Shown piece after piece: positions 19,006 through 29,213 of a DNA stretch of 64,000 nt. The position numbers and the translations under genes were made by a program. The notes beneath the pieces were generated by a model. That model had not been told where the DNA came from. It did not search any database and saw only the letters and a program-made list of their open reading frames with translations. Every line of letters begins with the position of its first letter. The stretch's first letter is position 1. Source of the DNA: Pluralibacter sp. UBA7423 (lineage in GTDB: Bacteria > Pseudomonadota > Gammaproteobacteria > Enterobacterales > Enterobacteriaceae); contig DKMD01000019.1 of assembly GCA_002470465.1 (NCBI GenBank), forward strand, positions 194,828-258,827. Direction: 5' to 3'.

Positions 19006-21307
19006 GCGGAAGCCACGGCCCGTGGTATTTCTCCAGCCACACCAGCGCCGTATTCCCCGCACAGCCGTTCCCCAGCTTCGAGCTGGGGATGTCTTTGGTC
19101 AGCACGTTCACCGCGCCGTTTTTGCAGATGCCACCGGCCTCACGATCCAGATCCGGCCACGCGCCTTCGTGCAGGCAAATCACGCCCGGTCGGATCCCCC
19201 CGGACACCACCGCTCCGGCCAGCACCTGCCCGCGTGAGTTCCAGACGCGCACCAGATCGCCATCGCTGATGCCGCGCGCCCTGGCGTCTTCAGGATTTAA
19301 CGTCAAAGGCTCGCGCCCCGCCACGGCATACTTCTCACGCAGGGAGGTGTGATTGAGCTGGCTGTGCAAACGGTGCGCCGGATGTGCAGACAACAGCTGA
19401 AGCTGGCCGGGCTGCGCATTGCCGTGCCACTCGTCAGGCTCAAGCCACGTCGGGTGCCCCGGACAGTCGGCATAGCCGAATCCGGCGATGCGCTGCGAAT
19501 AGATTTCAATCCTGCCGCTGTCTGTTTTCAGCGGGTTGGCCTGAGGATCCTTGCGGAAGGCCGCGAAGCGGATGAACTGCGCGTTCTGTTCGCTCTCCGG
19601 CATTTCAATAAGCGCATTCGCTTCCCAGAATTCACGGAACGGCGGCAGCGTCACCTGTTGGCTGGCACCGCGCTGTCCGGCTATCTCATAGAAGGTCTCT
19701 AACCATTCGAGATCGCTTTTCCCTTCGGTAAAACGTTCGTGGCCGCCCGCTTCCCAGCGCTCGCTGAGTTCGGCAAACACCTCTAAATCATCCCGCGCCT
19801 CGTCGCGCGGTGGCACCACGCGCTTCATCGGCACCAGATGCTGGTTGCTGTAGTCGCCGGTCATGGTCAAATCATTGCGCTCGAACGAGGTCGTCGCCGG
19901 TAAAACGATATCCGCATGGCGCGCGGCCGCGGTCCAGAAGCATTCGGAAATGACCACCAGCTCCGGTTTTTGCCAGGCGCGAATCAGGCGGTTGGTATCC
20001 TGATGATGGGTAAAGTTGGCCCCGCCGCACCACCAAACGAAACGAATATCCGGGAAATGGCGGTCCATGCCGTTGTGCTGGTAGGGCACACCCGGGTTTT
20101 CCAGCGCTTCCACAATGCGCGCCACCGGGATTTTATCGACGGCATCCGTTCCGCCTTTCACGCAGCCCTGCATTGAGGCCAGCACCGCCGCACGACGCGT
20201 CGGGTTGCCGCCGTTGGCAAAGTGGTACGAAAGCCCAAAACCACCTCCCGGCGTGCCGATTTGCCCGAGCATCGCCGCCAGCGTGACCAGCATCCAGTGC
20301 TTTTGCTCACCAAACTGCTGGCGCTGCATGCCCCAGCCGGACATCAGCATGGTGGTATTTTCATGGAACAGCTTCGCCAGTTCGCGGATTTTGGCCGCCT
20401 TTACGCCGCAAACTTCTGCCGCCCACTCGGCGGTTTTCGCCACGCCGTCGCGCTCACCCATCAGGTAAAGCGCAAACTGTTCATAGCCCGTAGTGCAGCG
20501 TTCCAGGAACGCCGTATCGTGCCAGCCGTTTTCCACCAGCGTATGCGCTATTCCGAGCATCAGCGCCACGTCGGTGCCCATATGCGGGGCAATCCACTCC
20601 ACCGACTCCCCGAAGAAATCGACGGTTTCCGATCGCATCGGATCGATGCAGATCAGCCGCTTGCCGCTGCGTCGCAGCCTGGCGAAGAAGGTAATGCCCT
20701 GCTCATCGGAGGCGTTCCAGGCAATCTTAAGCGTGTTTAGCGGATTGGCGCTCCACAGCACCACCACGTCGGTATGTTCCAGAATCATCGGCCAGCTGGT
20801 CTGCTGCTGATAGACCTCATTGCCTCCAACGACGTAAGGCATAATCGCCTGCGCCGCCCCGGTGGAGTAATCCCCCAAATGCCCGGTATAGCCACCCGCC
20901 AGGCTCATATAGCGCTGCAGCAGCGTGGCGGCTTTGTGTAACACCCCGTTCGAACGCCAGCCGTAGGAGCCCGCGAAAATCGACGCCGGGCCGTAGGTTT
21001 CACGAATTCTTTTATGCTGCGTGTGGATCAGATCCAGGGCCTCATCCCAGCTCACACGAACAAACTCATCCTCTCCGCGCACGCCCTGCGGATTTTCTGG
21101 CGAGGCCAGAAATCCTTTGCGCACCATCGGGTAACGGACGCGCGTTTTACTGTGCACCTGATCCCGCACCACGCTTTGCAGGGAGTTTTCAAACGTGCCG
21201 GAAAGCGCGCCGCGCGAGGCCAGTACGGTGTCGCCGTCGGTGTCGACCAGCATCGGCCCCCAGTGGGCGGCGGTCAGAACGGTTTTTGTTGCGGATGAGT
21301 TGGCCAA
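18974..21307 (-). CDS. bisC: Biotin sulfoxide reductase BisC
   Basis: 777-residue molybdopterin guanine dinucleotide enzyme of the DMSO/TMAO reductase family that reduces biotin-d-sulfoxide and methionine-S-sulfoxide in the cytoplasm. No signal peptide is evident, consistent with BisC rather than Tor[10 protein letters not shown] holds the serine expected to ligate molybdenum. Cofactor-binding segments LWSANPLNT and [17 protein letters not shown] are present. The length equals the E. coli protein. Confidence 0.96.
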   Translation of the reverse strand: MANSSATKTVLTAAHWGPMLVDTDGDTVLASRGALSGTFENSLQSVVRDQVHSKTRVRYPMVRKGFLASPENPQGVRGEDEFVRVSWDEALDLIHTQHKRIRETYGPASIFAGSYGWRSNGVLHKAATLLQRYMSLAGGYTGHLGDYSTGAAQAIMPYVVGGNEVYQQQTSWPMILEHTDVVVLWSANPLNTLKIAWNASDEQGITFFARLRRSGKRLICIDPMRSETVDFFGESVEWIAPHMGTDVALMLGIAHTLVENGWHDTAFLERCTTGYEQFALYLMGERDGVAKTAEWAAEVCGVKAAKIRELAKLFHENTTMLMSGWGMQRQQFGEQKHWMLVTLAAMLGQIGTPGGGFGLSYHFANGGNPTRRAAVLASMQGCVKGGTDAVDKIPVARIVEALENPGVPYQHNGMDRHFPDIRFVWWCGGANFTHHQDTNRLIRAWQKPELVVISECFWTAAARHADIVLPATTSFERNDLTMTGDYSNQHLVPMKRVVPPRDEARDDLEVFAELSERWEAGGHERFTEGKSDLEWLETFYEIAGQRGASQQVTLPPFREFWEANALIEMPESEQNAQFIRFAAFRKDPQANPLKTDSGRIEIYSQRIAGFGYADCPGHPTWLEPDEWHGNAQPGQLQLLSAHPAHRLHSQLNHTSLREKYAVAGREPLTLNPEDARARGISDGDLVRVWNSRGQVLAGAVVSGGIRPGVICLHEGAWPDLDREAGGICKNGAVNVLTKDIPSSKLGNGCAGNTALVWLEKYHGPWLPLTAFDPPASA

Positions 21308-21475
21308 AACAGGCTCCTGGTTTACGAATGCAGGTGTTGCGACGCCAATTTTTTCATCAGCGTTCCATTTATTTACATATTTCAGGATTGCTCCGGGAAT
21401 TTTCCTCGCAATCCCGCGTCATAATCAACCGCCACGTTCGTCGTGGCAAAGAATAAAAAGGATTAAGGAAATAAG

Positions 21476-22138
21476 ATGAAAAAACGCGTAATCGTGATTG
21501 CTGCTATGGTCAGCGGCGCACTGGCCCTTTCCGGCTGTACCACCAACCCTTATACCGGTGAGCGCGAAGCGGGCAAATCCGGTATTGGCGCAGGCATTGG
21601 CGCGCTGGCGGGTGCGGGTATCGGCATGCTGTCGTCGTCGAAGAAAGACCGCGGCAAAGGCGCGCTGATTGGTGCCGCAGCAGGTGCTGCCGTCGGCGGC
21701 GGCGCAGGGTATTACATGGATGTGCAGGAAGCGAAACTGCGCGAAAAAATGCAGGGCACCGGCGTCAGCGTCACCCGTAACGGCGACAACATCGTGCTGA
21801 ATATGCCCAACAACGTCACCTTCGACAGCAGCAGCGCCAACCTGAAACCGGCGGGTGCCAACACGCTCACCGGCGTGGCAATGGTGCTCAAAGAGTATCA
21901 AAAGACGGCCGTCAACGTGGTCGGCTACACCGACAGCACCGGTAGCCAGGATCTGAACCTGCGCCTGTCTCAGCAGCGTGCAGACTCCGTTGCAAGCGCG
22001 TTGATCACTCAGGGCGTTGCGGCTAACCGCATCCGCACCAGCGGAATGGGCCCGGCGAATCCGATCGCCAGCAACGGCACGGCGGAAGGCAAAGCCCAGA
22101 ACCGTCGCGTAGAGATTACGCTGAGTCCGTTACAGTAA
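21476..22138 (+). CDS. yiaD: OmpA-family lipoprotein YiaD
   Basis: 220 aa. The lipoprotein signal peptide has lipobox LSGC, followed by two glycine-zipper stretches (GIGAGIGALAGAGIG, AAAGAAVGGGAGYY). The C-terminal OmpA/MotB peptidoglycan-binding domain has NPIASNGTAEGKAQNRRVEI. It probably anchors the outer membrane to peptidoglycan. Confidence 0.95.
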   Translation: MKKRVIVIAAMVSGALALSGCTTNPYTGEREAGKSGIGAGIGALAGAGIGMLSSSKKDRGKGALIGAAAGAAVGGGAGYYMDVQEAKLREKMQGTGVSVTRNGDNIVLNMPNNVTFDSSSANLKPAGANTLTGVAMVLKEYQKTAVNVVGYTDSTGSQDLNLRLSQQRADSVASALITQGVAANRIRTSGMGPANPIASNGTAEGKAQNRRVEITLSPLQ

Positions 22139-22265
22139 CCATTATGTCGGGCGGCGAGGCAATCGCCCCCGGCTTACGTTTCCCCCAGTTCCCCCCGGCA
22201 TTAACCGCTTGCCATCGCCCATTTTCACGCTAAGGTGTTCACACATTCAGGCGAAGGAACCCCTC

Positions 22266-23282
22266 ATGGCGAACAAGGCGCGAGCGACCATCAGCGACGT
22301 GGCAAAAGCAGCAAAAACGGGCAAAACCAGCGTGTCACGCTACCTCAACGGCGAAAAACATCTGCTGTCCGATGCCCTGCTGGCACGTATTGAAACCGCA
22401 ATTGCCGCTCTCGATTACCGTCCGAGCCTGATGGCGCGCGGCCTGAAGCATGGCCGAACCCGGCTGATTGGTCTGATCATCGCCGATATTACCAACCCTT
22501 ACTCCGTCAACGTGCTGAGCGGTATTGAAGCCGCCTGCCGCGAGCAGGGCTTTACGCCTCTGGTCTGCAACACCAATAACGAAGTTGACCAGGAGCGGCA
22601 TTACCTCGACCTGCTGCGCAGCTACCAGGTGGAAGGGATCGTGGTGAACGCCGTGGGCATGCATGAAGAGGGGCTGAACCGCCTGCAACAGTCAGCGCTG
22701 CCGATGGTGCTCATCGACAGAAAAATTCCTGATTTCGCCTGCGACGTGGTGGGGCTGGATAACAACCAGGCCGCCACCACGGCTACCGAACACCTTGTTG
22801 AACAAGGATTTGAAGCACTGCTGTTCATCAGCGAACCGCTCGGAAGCGTCAACACGCGCAGGGAGCGCCTGGCCGCGTTTCGCGCCACGCTTGCCCGCTA
22901 TCCGGGTATCAGAGCCGAGAATGTGGAAGTGCCGCTGAATGATGGCGCGCTGATTGATAACGCCCTGCGCCAGTTCCACGCCGCTCATCGCGGAATGCGT
23001 AAAGCCGTGATCTCCGCCAACGGCGCGCTGACGCTGCTGGTGGCGCGCTCCCTTAAACGTCTCGGCCTGCACTGGGGAAGCGACATCGGTCTGCTGGGCT
23101 TTGATGAGCTGGAGTGGGCTGAACTGGCGGGCGTCGGCATTACCACCCTCAAACAGCCGACCTGGAAAATTGGCCATGCCGCCGTAGAACAGGTGGTACG
23201 GCGGATCGAAGGCAGCAACGAACCGATCCGCGAGCAGGTATTCTCCGGCGAGCTGATCGTGCGCGGATCCACCCGCCGCTAA
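22266..23282 (+). CDS. LacI-family regulator of the 2-ketogluconate genes (PtxS-like)
   Basis: 338 aa. The N-terminal helix-turn-helix (TISDVAKAAKTGKTSVSRYL) and hinge helix (SLMARGLKHGRT) are followed by a periplasmic-binding-like effector domain. The ATG at 22266 has AAGGAA upstream; a longer frame lacks a ribosome site. The gene precedes kguE by 109 bp, and a palindrome resembling the Pseudomonas PtxS operator lies in that gap, so it probably represses kguEKT-ghrB and is released by 2-ketogluconate or its phosphate. Confidence 0.85.
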   Translation: MANKARATISDVAKAAKTGKTSVSRYLNGEKHLLSDALLARIETAIAALDYRPSLMARGLKHGRTRLIGLIIADITNPYSVNVLSGIEAACREQGFTPLVCNTNNEVDQERHYLDLLRSYQVEGIVVNAVGMHEEGLNRLQQSALPMVLIDRKIPDFACDVVGLDNNQAATTATEHLVEQGFEALLFISEPLGSVNTRRERLAAFRATLARYPGIRAENVEVPLNDGALIDNALRQFHAAHRGMRKAVISANGALTLLVARSLKRLGLHWGSDIGLLGFDELEWAELAGVGITTLKQPTWKIGHAAVEQVVRRIEGSNEPIREQVFSGELIVRGSTRR

Positions 23283-23328
23283 TTCCCTTGTGATGGCGAT
23301 CATAAAACAGCCAGCCCTGACTTTTCTT

Positions 23329-23342
23329 TGGAACCGGTTCCA
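23329..23342. promoter_or_regulatory. LacI-type operator upstream of kguE
   Basis: Perfect 14-bp palindrome TGGAACCGGTTCCA, 49 bp upstream of the kguE ATG. The PtxS operator known in Pseudomonas is TGAAACCGGTTTCA, which differs only at two symmetric positions. Confidence 0.8.
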
Positions 23343-23391
23343 TCTAGCGTAGTAAAGAGAAACCCCGCTCAATACGCTTTGGAGTTACCGG

Positions 23392-24138
23392 ATGACAAGA
23401 AAAATCATCGTCGTCACTGCCGCCTATGGCCATGACCGAATCAGGTCCCTGGGCGGGCAAGCCGCCGTGCTGCCCATTATTGCCGCGGCCGGTGCCGATG
23501 GCGTCGAAATCCGCCGTGAGCTGTTGAGCCCGCAGGATATTGACCGCCTGCCACCGCTGGCAACGGCAATAGCGCACCACAACCTGCTGGCCTGCTACTC
23601 CGCCCCAGAGGCGCTGTTTACCGATGACGGTAGCCTTAACCCCCGCCTTCCCGCTCTGCTTGATGAAGCCCACGCCCTGAACGCACTGTGGCTGAAGCTT
23701 TCACTCGGCCATTTCAGAAAGACAGACGAACTGACCTCATTGCGCACGCTGCTGGCCGAAAGCCCGGTGCCGCTGGTTATCGAGAATGACCAAAGCGAGT
23801 ACGGCAGACTGGCACCGATGCAGCGCTTCCTGGCGGCGATTGACGAGCATAGCCTGCCCGTCAGGCTGACGTTTGATATGGGCAACTGGATATGGCTGGG
23901 TGAGTCGCCTGAACAGGCCTCTCGCCTGTTAGCTCCCGGTGTGGACTACGTGCATGTTAAAGCCGCTGAACCCCATCACGCCGGCTGGCGCGCTGGCGTG
24001 CCGGACCGCGATCCACGCTGGGCGGCGCTGCTCGACAGCCTGCCGGGCGACGTTCCACGCGGCATTGAGTTTCCGTTGGAAGGCGACGATTTAGTCGCCG
24101 TCACCCGTCACTATGTCCGCTGGCTGCGCGAGGAGTAA
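23392..24138 (+). CDS. kguE: KguE, sugar phosphate isomerase/epimerase family
   Basis: 248-residue TIM-barrel protein of the xylose isomerase-like/AP endonuclease 2 family. Metal-ligand type residues are seen in LVIENDQSEYG, LTFDMGNW, YVHVKA and GIEFPLEG. In pseudomonads the first gene of the ketogluconate operon encodes such a protein; its biochemical step is uncertain. It is followed by kguK after 2 bp, which indicates co-translation. Confidence 0.82.
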   Translation: MTRKIIVVTAAYGHDRIRSLGGQAAVLPIIAAAGADGVEIRRELLSPQDIDRLPPLATAIAHHNLLACYSAPEALFTDDGSLNPRLPALLDEAHALNALWLKLSLGHFRKTDELTSLRTLLAESPVPLVIENDQSEYGRLAPMQRFLAAIDEHSLPVRLTFDMGNWIWLGESPEQASRLLAPGVDYVHVKAAEPHHAGWRAGVPDRDPRWAALLDSLPGDVPRGIEFPLEGDDLVAVTRHYVRWLREE

Positions 24139-24140
24139 CC

Positions 24141-25082
24141 ATGAAACAGGCACTGGATGTCATCACCATCGGCGAGGCCATGGCAATGTTTGTCGCCCAG
24201 AACACCGGCGAGCTGCACCAGGTTGATCGCTTTATTAAACGCGTGGCCGGAGCTGAACTGAACGTGGCCATCGGCCTGGCACGCCTGGGGCTAAACGTCA
24301 GCTGGGTGAGCCGCGTCGGCACGGACAGCTTCGGACAGTTCGTGCTGGATTCGCTGCAACAGGAAGGAATCAACCGGGAGGGGGTAACGATGGATGAACG
24401 CTATCCGACCGGTTTCCAGCTCAAATCGAAAGCCGAAAATGGAACCGATCCCATTGTGGAATACTTCCGCAAAGGTTCGGCTGCCAGCCATCTCAGCCAG
24501 GAAGATTTTACCCTTTCACATTTCGCCCGTGCCCGCCATCTGCACCTTAGCGGCGTCGCCGCCGGTCTGTCAGACAGCGCTTATGCGCTGCTGGATCATG
24601 CCGCGAGCGAGATGAAACGGGAGGGGAAAACGATCTCCTTCGATCCTAACCTTCGTCCGGTGCTCTGGCGCAGTGAAAGCGAGATGCGCGAGAAGCTTAA
24701 TCGGCTGGCCTGCAAAGCGGACTGGGTTCTGCCCGGTTTGAAAGAAGGCGCAATCCTCACCGGAGAACACACGCCGGAAGGGATTGCTGAGTTTTACCTG
24801 AGCCGCGGCGTGAAGGCAGTCATCATCAAAACCGGCGCTGACGGCGCATGGTATCAGAGCCAGAACGGCGAACGTGGTGCCGTAGCGGCGTTGAAAGTAG
24901 AGAACGTCGTCGATACCGTCGGCGCTGGCGATGGTTTTGCCGTCGGCGTCATCAGCGCACTGCTCGAAGGCAAAACGCTGCCGCAGGCCGTCACTCGCGG
25001 CAACAAAATTGGCTCGCTGGCAATTCAGGTACAGGGCGACAGCGAAGGCCTGCCCACCCGGGAAGCGCTCGGCGAGGCATAA
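24141..25082 (+). CDS. kguK: 2-ketogluconate kinase KguK (PfkB family)
   Basis: 313-residue ribokinase-type sugar kinase. N-terminal GEAMAMFVA and GGxN-like RVAGAELNVAIGLARLG, and C-terminal DTVGAGDGFAVG with the catalytic Asp and anion hole. In the Pseudomonas pathway KguK makes 2-keto-6-phosphogluconate, which KguD reduces to 6-phosphogluconate. The closest alternative reading is 2-keto-3-deoxygluconate kinase, but the operon context favours KguK. Confidence 0.83.
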   Translation: MKQALDVITIGEAMAMFVAQNTGELHQVDRFIKRVAGAELNVAIGLARLGLNVSWVSRVGTDSFGQFVLDSLQQEGINREGVTMDERYPTGFQLKSKAENGTDPIVEYFRKGSAASHLSQEDFTLSHFARARHLHLSGVAAGLSDSAYALLDHAASEMKREGKTISFDPNLRPVLWRSESEMREKLNRLACKADWVLPGLKEGAILTGEHTPEGIAEFYLSRGVKAVIIKTGADGAWYQSQNGERGAVAALKVENVVDTVGAGDGFAVGVISALLEGKTLPQAVTRGNKIGSLAIQVQGDSEGLPTREALGEA

Positions 25083-25174
25083 CCAGACTGCAATCTGGCC
25101 GTAAAACGAAAAAAAACGCTACCCTGTCCCCTACAAACGGCGGTGGCACCTACCTCAACAACAGAGGCTCGCAT

Positions 25175-26455
25175 ATGAACCGTTCAAGCCATGCAACGAA
25201 ACGCTGGTTGTACATCATGCCTATCGTGTTTATCACCTACAGCCTGGCGTACCTCGACCGCGCAAACTTCAGTTTTGCCTCCGCCGCCGGCATCAACGAC
25301 GATCTCGGCATCACCAAAGGCGTCTCCTCCCTGCTTGGGGCGCTGTTCTTCCTCGGCTACTTCTTCTTCCAGATCCCCGGTGCGGTGTACGCCGAACGCC
25401 GCAGCGTGCGCAAACTGATTTTCGTCTGCCTGATCTTATGGGGCGGCTGCGCCTCGCTGACCGGCATGGTCAGCAACATCCCGATGCTGGCCGCGATCCG
25501 CTTCATTCTGGGGATCGTCGAGGCCGCCGTGATGCCTGCGATGCTGATTTACATCAGCAACTGGTTTACCCGCTCGGAGCGCTCGCGAGCCAACACTTTC
25601 CTGATCCTCGGCAATCCCGTGACGGTGCTGTGGATGTCGGTGGTCTCCGGCTACCTGATTCAGTCCTTCGGCTGGCGTGAAATGTTTATCTTCGAGGGCA
25701 TTCCGGCGGTGATTTGGGCCTTCTGCTGGTGGGTGCTGGTGAAGGACAAACCGACCCAGGTGGGCTGGCTGTCAGAGGCAGAGAAAACCGAACTACAGGC
25801 ACAGCTTGACCGCGAGCAGCAGGGTATCAAAGCGGTACGTAACTATGGCGAGGCCTTCCGCTCGCGCAACGTGATTTTGCTGTGCATTCAATATTTCGCC
25901 TGGAGCATCGGGGTGTACGGGTTTGTGCTGTGGCTGCCGTCCATTATTCGCAGCGGCGGGGAAAACTTAGGCATGGTTGAAGTGGGCTGGCTCTCCGCCG
26001 TGCCTTATCTGGCGGCGACCGTTGCAATGATCCTCGCGTCCTGGGCGTCTGACAAACTGCAGAATCGTAAGCTGTTTGTCTGGCCGCTGCTGCTGATTGG
26101 CGGCCTCGCCTTCATTGGCTCCTGGGCCGTAGGGGCCGATCACTTCTGGATCTCTTACAGCCTGCTGGTGATTGCCGGTGCCGCCATGTATGCCCCGTAC
26201 GGACCGTTCTTCGCCATTGTGCCGGAGATGCTGCCGCGCAACGTCGCCGGAGGTGCGATGGCGCTTATCAACAGCATGGGCGCACTGGGCTCCTTTTTCG
26301 GCTCGTGGTTTGTCGGCTATCTCAACGGCGCAACCGGCTCGCCGTCTGCCTCCTACATTTTTATGGGGGTAGCGCTTTTCGTCTCCGTGTGGCTGACTTT
26401 AATTGTTAAGCCTGCTAATAATCAAAAAATCCCCGTCGGCGCACGCCACGCCTGA
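25175..26455 (+). CDS. kguT: MFS transporter, 2-ketogluconate permease KguT-like
   Basis: 426-residue major facilitator of the anion:cation symporter (GudP/ExuT) group with about 12 helices. The group motif [10 protein letters not shown] is near the N-terminus. The ATG at 25175 is chosen; the upstream in-frame region overlaps kguK in another frame and is not real. It is separated from kguK by 92 bp and from ghrB by 22 bp, inside a regulated sugar-acid operon. Confidence 0.85.
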   Translation: MNRSSHATKRWLYIMPIVFITYSLAYLDRANFSFASAAGINDDLGITKGVSSLLGALFFLGYFFFQIPGAVYAERRSVRKLIFVCLILWGGCASLTGMVSNIPMLAAIRFILGIVEAAVMPAMLIYISNWFTRSERSRANTFLILGNPVTVLWMSVVSGYLIQSFGWREMFIFEGIPAVIWAFCWWVLVKDKPTQVGWLSEAEKTELQAQLDREQQGIKAVRNYGEAFRSRNVILLCIQYFAWSIGVYGFVLWLPSIIRSGGENLGMVEVGWLSAVPYLAATVAMILASWASDKLQNRKLFVWPLLLIGGLAFIGSWAVGADHFWISYSLLVIAGAAMYAPYGPFFAIVPEMLPRNVAGGAMALINSMGALGSFFGSWFVGYLNGATGSPSASYIFMGVALFVSVWLTLIVKPANNQKIPVGARHA

Positions 26456-26477
26456 ACCCTTTAAAATGGAGAGAGAA

Positions 26478-27449
26478 ATGAAACCATCCGTCATTCTCTA
26501 CAAGTCATTACCTGACGATCTGCAAAACCGCCTTGAGGAAAACTTTACGGTTATCAGGGTTCCAAATCTCAGCATAGAGACCGTTAACCAGCATGCCGAC
26601 GCGTTTAAAAACGCCGTGGGCCTGCTCGGCTCAAGCGAAAAAGTGGGGGCTGAGCTGCTGGAAAAAATGCCCGCGCTGCGCGCCACTTCCACCATTTCCG
26701 TGGGCTATGACAATTTCGATGTCGACGCGCTAAATGCCCACAAGGTCCTGCTGATGCACACGCCGACCGCGCTGACCGAAACCGTTGCCGACACGCTGAT
26801 GGCGCTGATCCTGAGCAGCGCCCGCAGAGTTGTTGAAGTGGCCGAACGCGTCAAAGCAGGTGAGTGGACAAAGGGCATCGGCCCGGACTGGTTCGGTACT
26901 GACGTACACCATAAAACCATCGGCATCGTCGGCATGGGGCGTATTGGCCTGGCGCTGGCGCAGCGCGCGCATTTTGGCTTCGGCATGCCGGTGCTCTACA
27001 ACGCCCGTCGCCAGCATAAAGAGGCTGAGGAACGTTTCAACGCTCGCCATTGCGACCTCGACACGCTGCTGCAGGAAGCGGATTTTGTCTGCTCGATTCT
27101 GCCGCTGACCGAAGAAACCCGTCACCTGTTCGGCACGAAGCAGTTCAGGCAGATGAAGCCAACGGCGATTTTCATCAACGCAGGCCGCGGCCCGGTGGTG
27201 GACGAACAAGCGCTGATCGGCGCGCTAAAAAACGGCGACATTCATGCCGCAGGGCTGGACGTATTCGAGCAGGAACCTCTGCCGGTCTCTTCAGAACTGC
27301 TGAAGCTGCCAAACGTAGTGGCGCTGCCGCATATCGGCTCTGCCACGCATGAAACACGTTATGCGATGGCAGAAACGGCGGTGGATAACCTGATTAATGC
27401 GCTGAACGGAAAAGTGGAGACGAACTGCGTCAATCCGCAGGTGCTTTAA
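26478..27449 (+). CDS. ghrB: 2-hydroxyacid / 2-ketogluconate reductase GhrB (KguD)
   Basis: 323-residue NAD(P)-dependent D-isomer-specific 2-hydroxyacid dehydrogenase. The Rossmann motif is GIVGMGRIG; catalytic Arg, Glu and His lie in [21 protein letters not shown] and [13 protein letters not shown]. coli GhrB reduces glyoxylate, hydroxypyruvate and 2-ketogluconate. Its place as the last gene of a kgu operon suggests that the ketogluconate (or phospho-ketogluconate) reductase role is primary here. GGAGAGAG precedes the ATG at 26478. Confidence 0.93.
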   Translation: MKPSVILYKSLPDDLQNRLEENFTVIRVPNLSIETVNQHADAFKNAVGLLGSSEKVGAELLEKMPALRATSTISVGYDNFDVDALNAHKVLLMHTPTALTETVADTLMALILSSARRVVEVAERVKAGEWTKGIGPDWFGTDVHHKTIGIVGMGRIGLALAQRAHFGFGMPVLYNARRQHKEAEERFNARHCDLDTLLQEADFVCSILPLTEETRHLFGTKQFRQMKPTAIFINAGRGPVVDEQALIGALKNGDIHAAGLDVFEQEPLPVSSELLKLPNVVALPHIGSATHETRYAMAETAVDNLINALNGKVETNCVNPQVL

Positions 27450-27457
27450 GAGGGAAT

Positions 27458-27538
27458 TGCCCGGCGGCACTGCGTTTGCCGGGCCTACGTGTAGGCCGGA
27501 TAAGTTTGTCGGCCCGGTAAGCACAGCGCCACCGGGCA
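27458..27538. repeat. REP pair between ghrB and yiaF
   Basis: Head-to-head REP palindromes TGCCCGGCGGCACTGCG...GGCCTAC and TAGGCCGGATAAG / GGCCCGGTAAGC...CACCGGGCA. They lie between convergent 3' ends. Confidence 0.85.
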
Positions 27539-27549
27539 CTAGCAGCACA

Positions 27550-28266
27550 TTAACGCGTGGCGTTAACCGCCGCGGTCCAGGCCTGGTTAAACGCCTGATG
27601 CTGGGAAGCCAGCGGGCCAATCAGCGAGTTGTACTGGCTTGCCTGCTGCGAGGTCGGGAACTGAATACCGTTCGCCACAAAGCTCACCTGCGTGCCCTGC
27701 TGTGCGACAAAATCGCCCACCTGCACCAGCTGCTGGGTGAAGATCTGTGCGGCCGGGATCAGCGGCTGCATCGCAGTCGCAGGCTGGGTCACCACCTTGT
27801 TGTACACCTGGTCAAACACAGGTTTCAGATCGTCGCTCTGCTTCAGGGCAGAGTGTGCGGCATCGGCCTGCATTTTGGCGTTTTCAAGCTGCTGGCTCAG
27901 GACGCCGAGCGCACCGTTCGCCTGACGCAGCGGCTCACGCTGAGTCATGTAATCCTGCGGCACGCGGATGGCGTTCACGCTGTCGACAACCGGACGCAGA
28001 CCCGCGTCCATCGCCTGGCTCACCTGCTGTGAATAGCCGTAGATCACCGCATAATCGGAGACAAACGGACCAAACTGCTTTTTCTGATCGGTGGTCAGCG
28101 TCGGCAGACGTTCCCCACTCCGCATCGCGGAATTTTGCAGGAAGTCGATAAACGCTTTGCGCTGATCGCCTTCTTTATCGAAACACCCACTCAGGCTAAC
28201 TACCATCAATAACGCCACCACGGACGCAAACCAGCGAGAGCAGGACTTTCCTGTCGCCATTTTCAT
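27550..28266 (-). CDS. yiaF: DUF3053 lipoprotein YiaF
   Basis: 238-residue lipoprotein with a long hydrophobic signal and lipobox LSGC. The mature part is largely helical and rich in Gln and Ala (ALGVLSQQLENAKMQADAAHSA). It is the same family and position as E. coli YiaF, of unknown function. Confidence 0.9.
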   Translation of the reverse strand: MKMATGKSCSRWFASVVALLMVVSLSGCFDKEGDQRKAFIDFLQNSAMRSGERLPTLTTDQKKQFGPFVSDYAVIYGYSQQVSQAMDAGLRPVVDSVNAIRVPQDYMTQREPLRQANGALGVLSQQLENAKMQADAAHSALKQSDDLKPVFDQVYNKVVTQPATAMQPLIPAAQIFTQQLVQVGDFVAQQGTQVSFVANGIQFPTSQQASQYNSLIGPLASQHQAFNQAWTAAVNATR

Positions 28267-28434
28267 ACTCCTTCAGCCAAAAAAGCGCAAACTGGCACAC
28301 ACGTGCCTGACGCTGACAAGGATAGTCGAGGTAAGCCTTACAGGATACTCTTTCCTGCATTCCTGGAGGGAAAAGTCACCGGCCTGTCATCATCGCGGAA
28401 AAGGTTAGTTATTTATTGCCTTCATCACAATTCA

Positions 28435-28641
28435 TAAGATTTCTCTTCCTCGACATGCATTAGATAACGCCATGAATTAATGGCCGTTTATTCAGTACCA
28501 TGGGTGTTTCTTCCCCACGCGGTACGATAATCGTACGCATCCCCCGACCAGCACGTTGTTGAACAACGCTCTACGACCAAAAGCAACGCAAAAACCTGAT
28601 CGCGGGCACGGCACATCACGCCCGCCCTTTTGCGTTTTTTT
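28435..28641 (+). ncRNA. Candidate structured RNA in the yiaF-yiaG gap
   Basis: This 582-bp gap (28267-28848) has no convincing gene. It contains hairpins GTACGAT-A-ATCGTAC (28522-28536) and CGTTGT-TGA-ACAACG (28554-28568), then a two-part hairpin (AACGCAAAA...TTTTGCGTT enclosing GCGGGC...GCCCGC) ending in seven T. A TAAGAT hexamer at 28435 could be a -10, but no good -35 is seen. A 20-codon frame (ATG at 28500) lacks a ribosome site. Either a small RNA or an attenuated leader is possible. Confidence 0.4.
28585..28641 (+). terminator. Strong intrinsic terminator, no evident upstream gene
   Basis: Outer stem AACGCAAAA/TTTTGCGTT and inner stem GCGGGC/GCCCGC, followed by TTTTTTT. The nearest plus-strand gene upstream (ghrB) ends more than 1.1 kb away. 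Confidence 0.7.
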
Positions 28642-28848
28642 ACTGTCGATTTACAAAAAAAGTGCTGAACAACTTTCCCGTTTCTTTATCAGATAATTAG
28701 TTCTGGCGGACGTCTGGCTGAAACGCGTCAGGGAAAATATATCGCACGAATAATCACTCCCGTGACAACACCTCATCCTTTTTACTGACTACGCTTAATG
28801 AGCTTGCCAAAAATAACAATCTCATTAGGCCCTCCAGAGGAGTTCTCA

Positions 28849-29136
28849 ATGGAATATAAAGATCCGATGTCTGAACTGCTGAGTAGTCTGGAAAACATTG
28901 TTTTTAAAGACGATTCACAACGTATTACCCTGACACAAAAGCCCACTGCCTTTACCGAGTTTGAGCAACTGCGTAAAGGCTCCGGTTTAAAGATTGATGA
29001 TTTCGCCCGCGCAATGGGCGTCAGCGTGAGCATGGTGCAGGAGTGGGAATCAAGACGAGAAAAGCCGACGGCCTCCGAACTGATGCTGATGCGCTTAATT
29101 CAGGCGAATCTTGCCGGTAGTAAACAGCCCGTCTGA
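28849..29136 (+). CDS. yiaG: Helix-turn-helix regulator YiaG
   Basis: 95-residue XRE/MqsA-type DNA-binding protein. The helix-turn-helix is LKIDDFARAMGVSVSMVQEWESRR. The ATG at 28849 has GAGGAG upstream and gives the E. coli N-terminus MEYKDPM. Its target genes are not known. Confidence 0.92.
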   Translation: MEYKDPMSELLSSLENIVFKDDSQRITLTQKPTAFTEFEQLRKGSGLKIDDFARAMGVSVSMVQEWESRREKPTASELMLMRLIQANLAGSKQPV

Positions 29137-29152
29137 AAGCATTACCGCTTTA

Positions 29153-29180
29153 TCAGCCCCCGCCAGTGCGGGGGTTTTTG
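29153..29180 (+). terminator. Terminator downstream of yiaG
   Basis: CCCCCGC-CAGT-GCGGGGG followed by TTTTTG, just after the yiaG stop. Confidence 0.85.
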
Positions 29181-29213
29181 TTTTCCGTCAGCAAATACGC
29201 TGGCAGGAATCGT

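Noticed and set aside
22141..22200. GGGCG...CGCCC hairpin after yiaD
   Set aside because: No T run and only partial REP likeness; too weak to call a terminator or REP.
28500..28562. 20-codon leader peptide in the yiaF-yiaG gap
   Set aside because: No Shine-Dalgarno and no run of regulatory codons; kept only as part of the RNA candidate.
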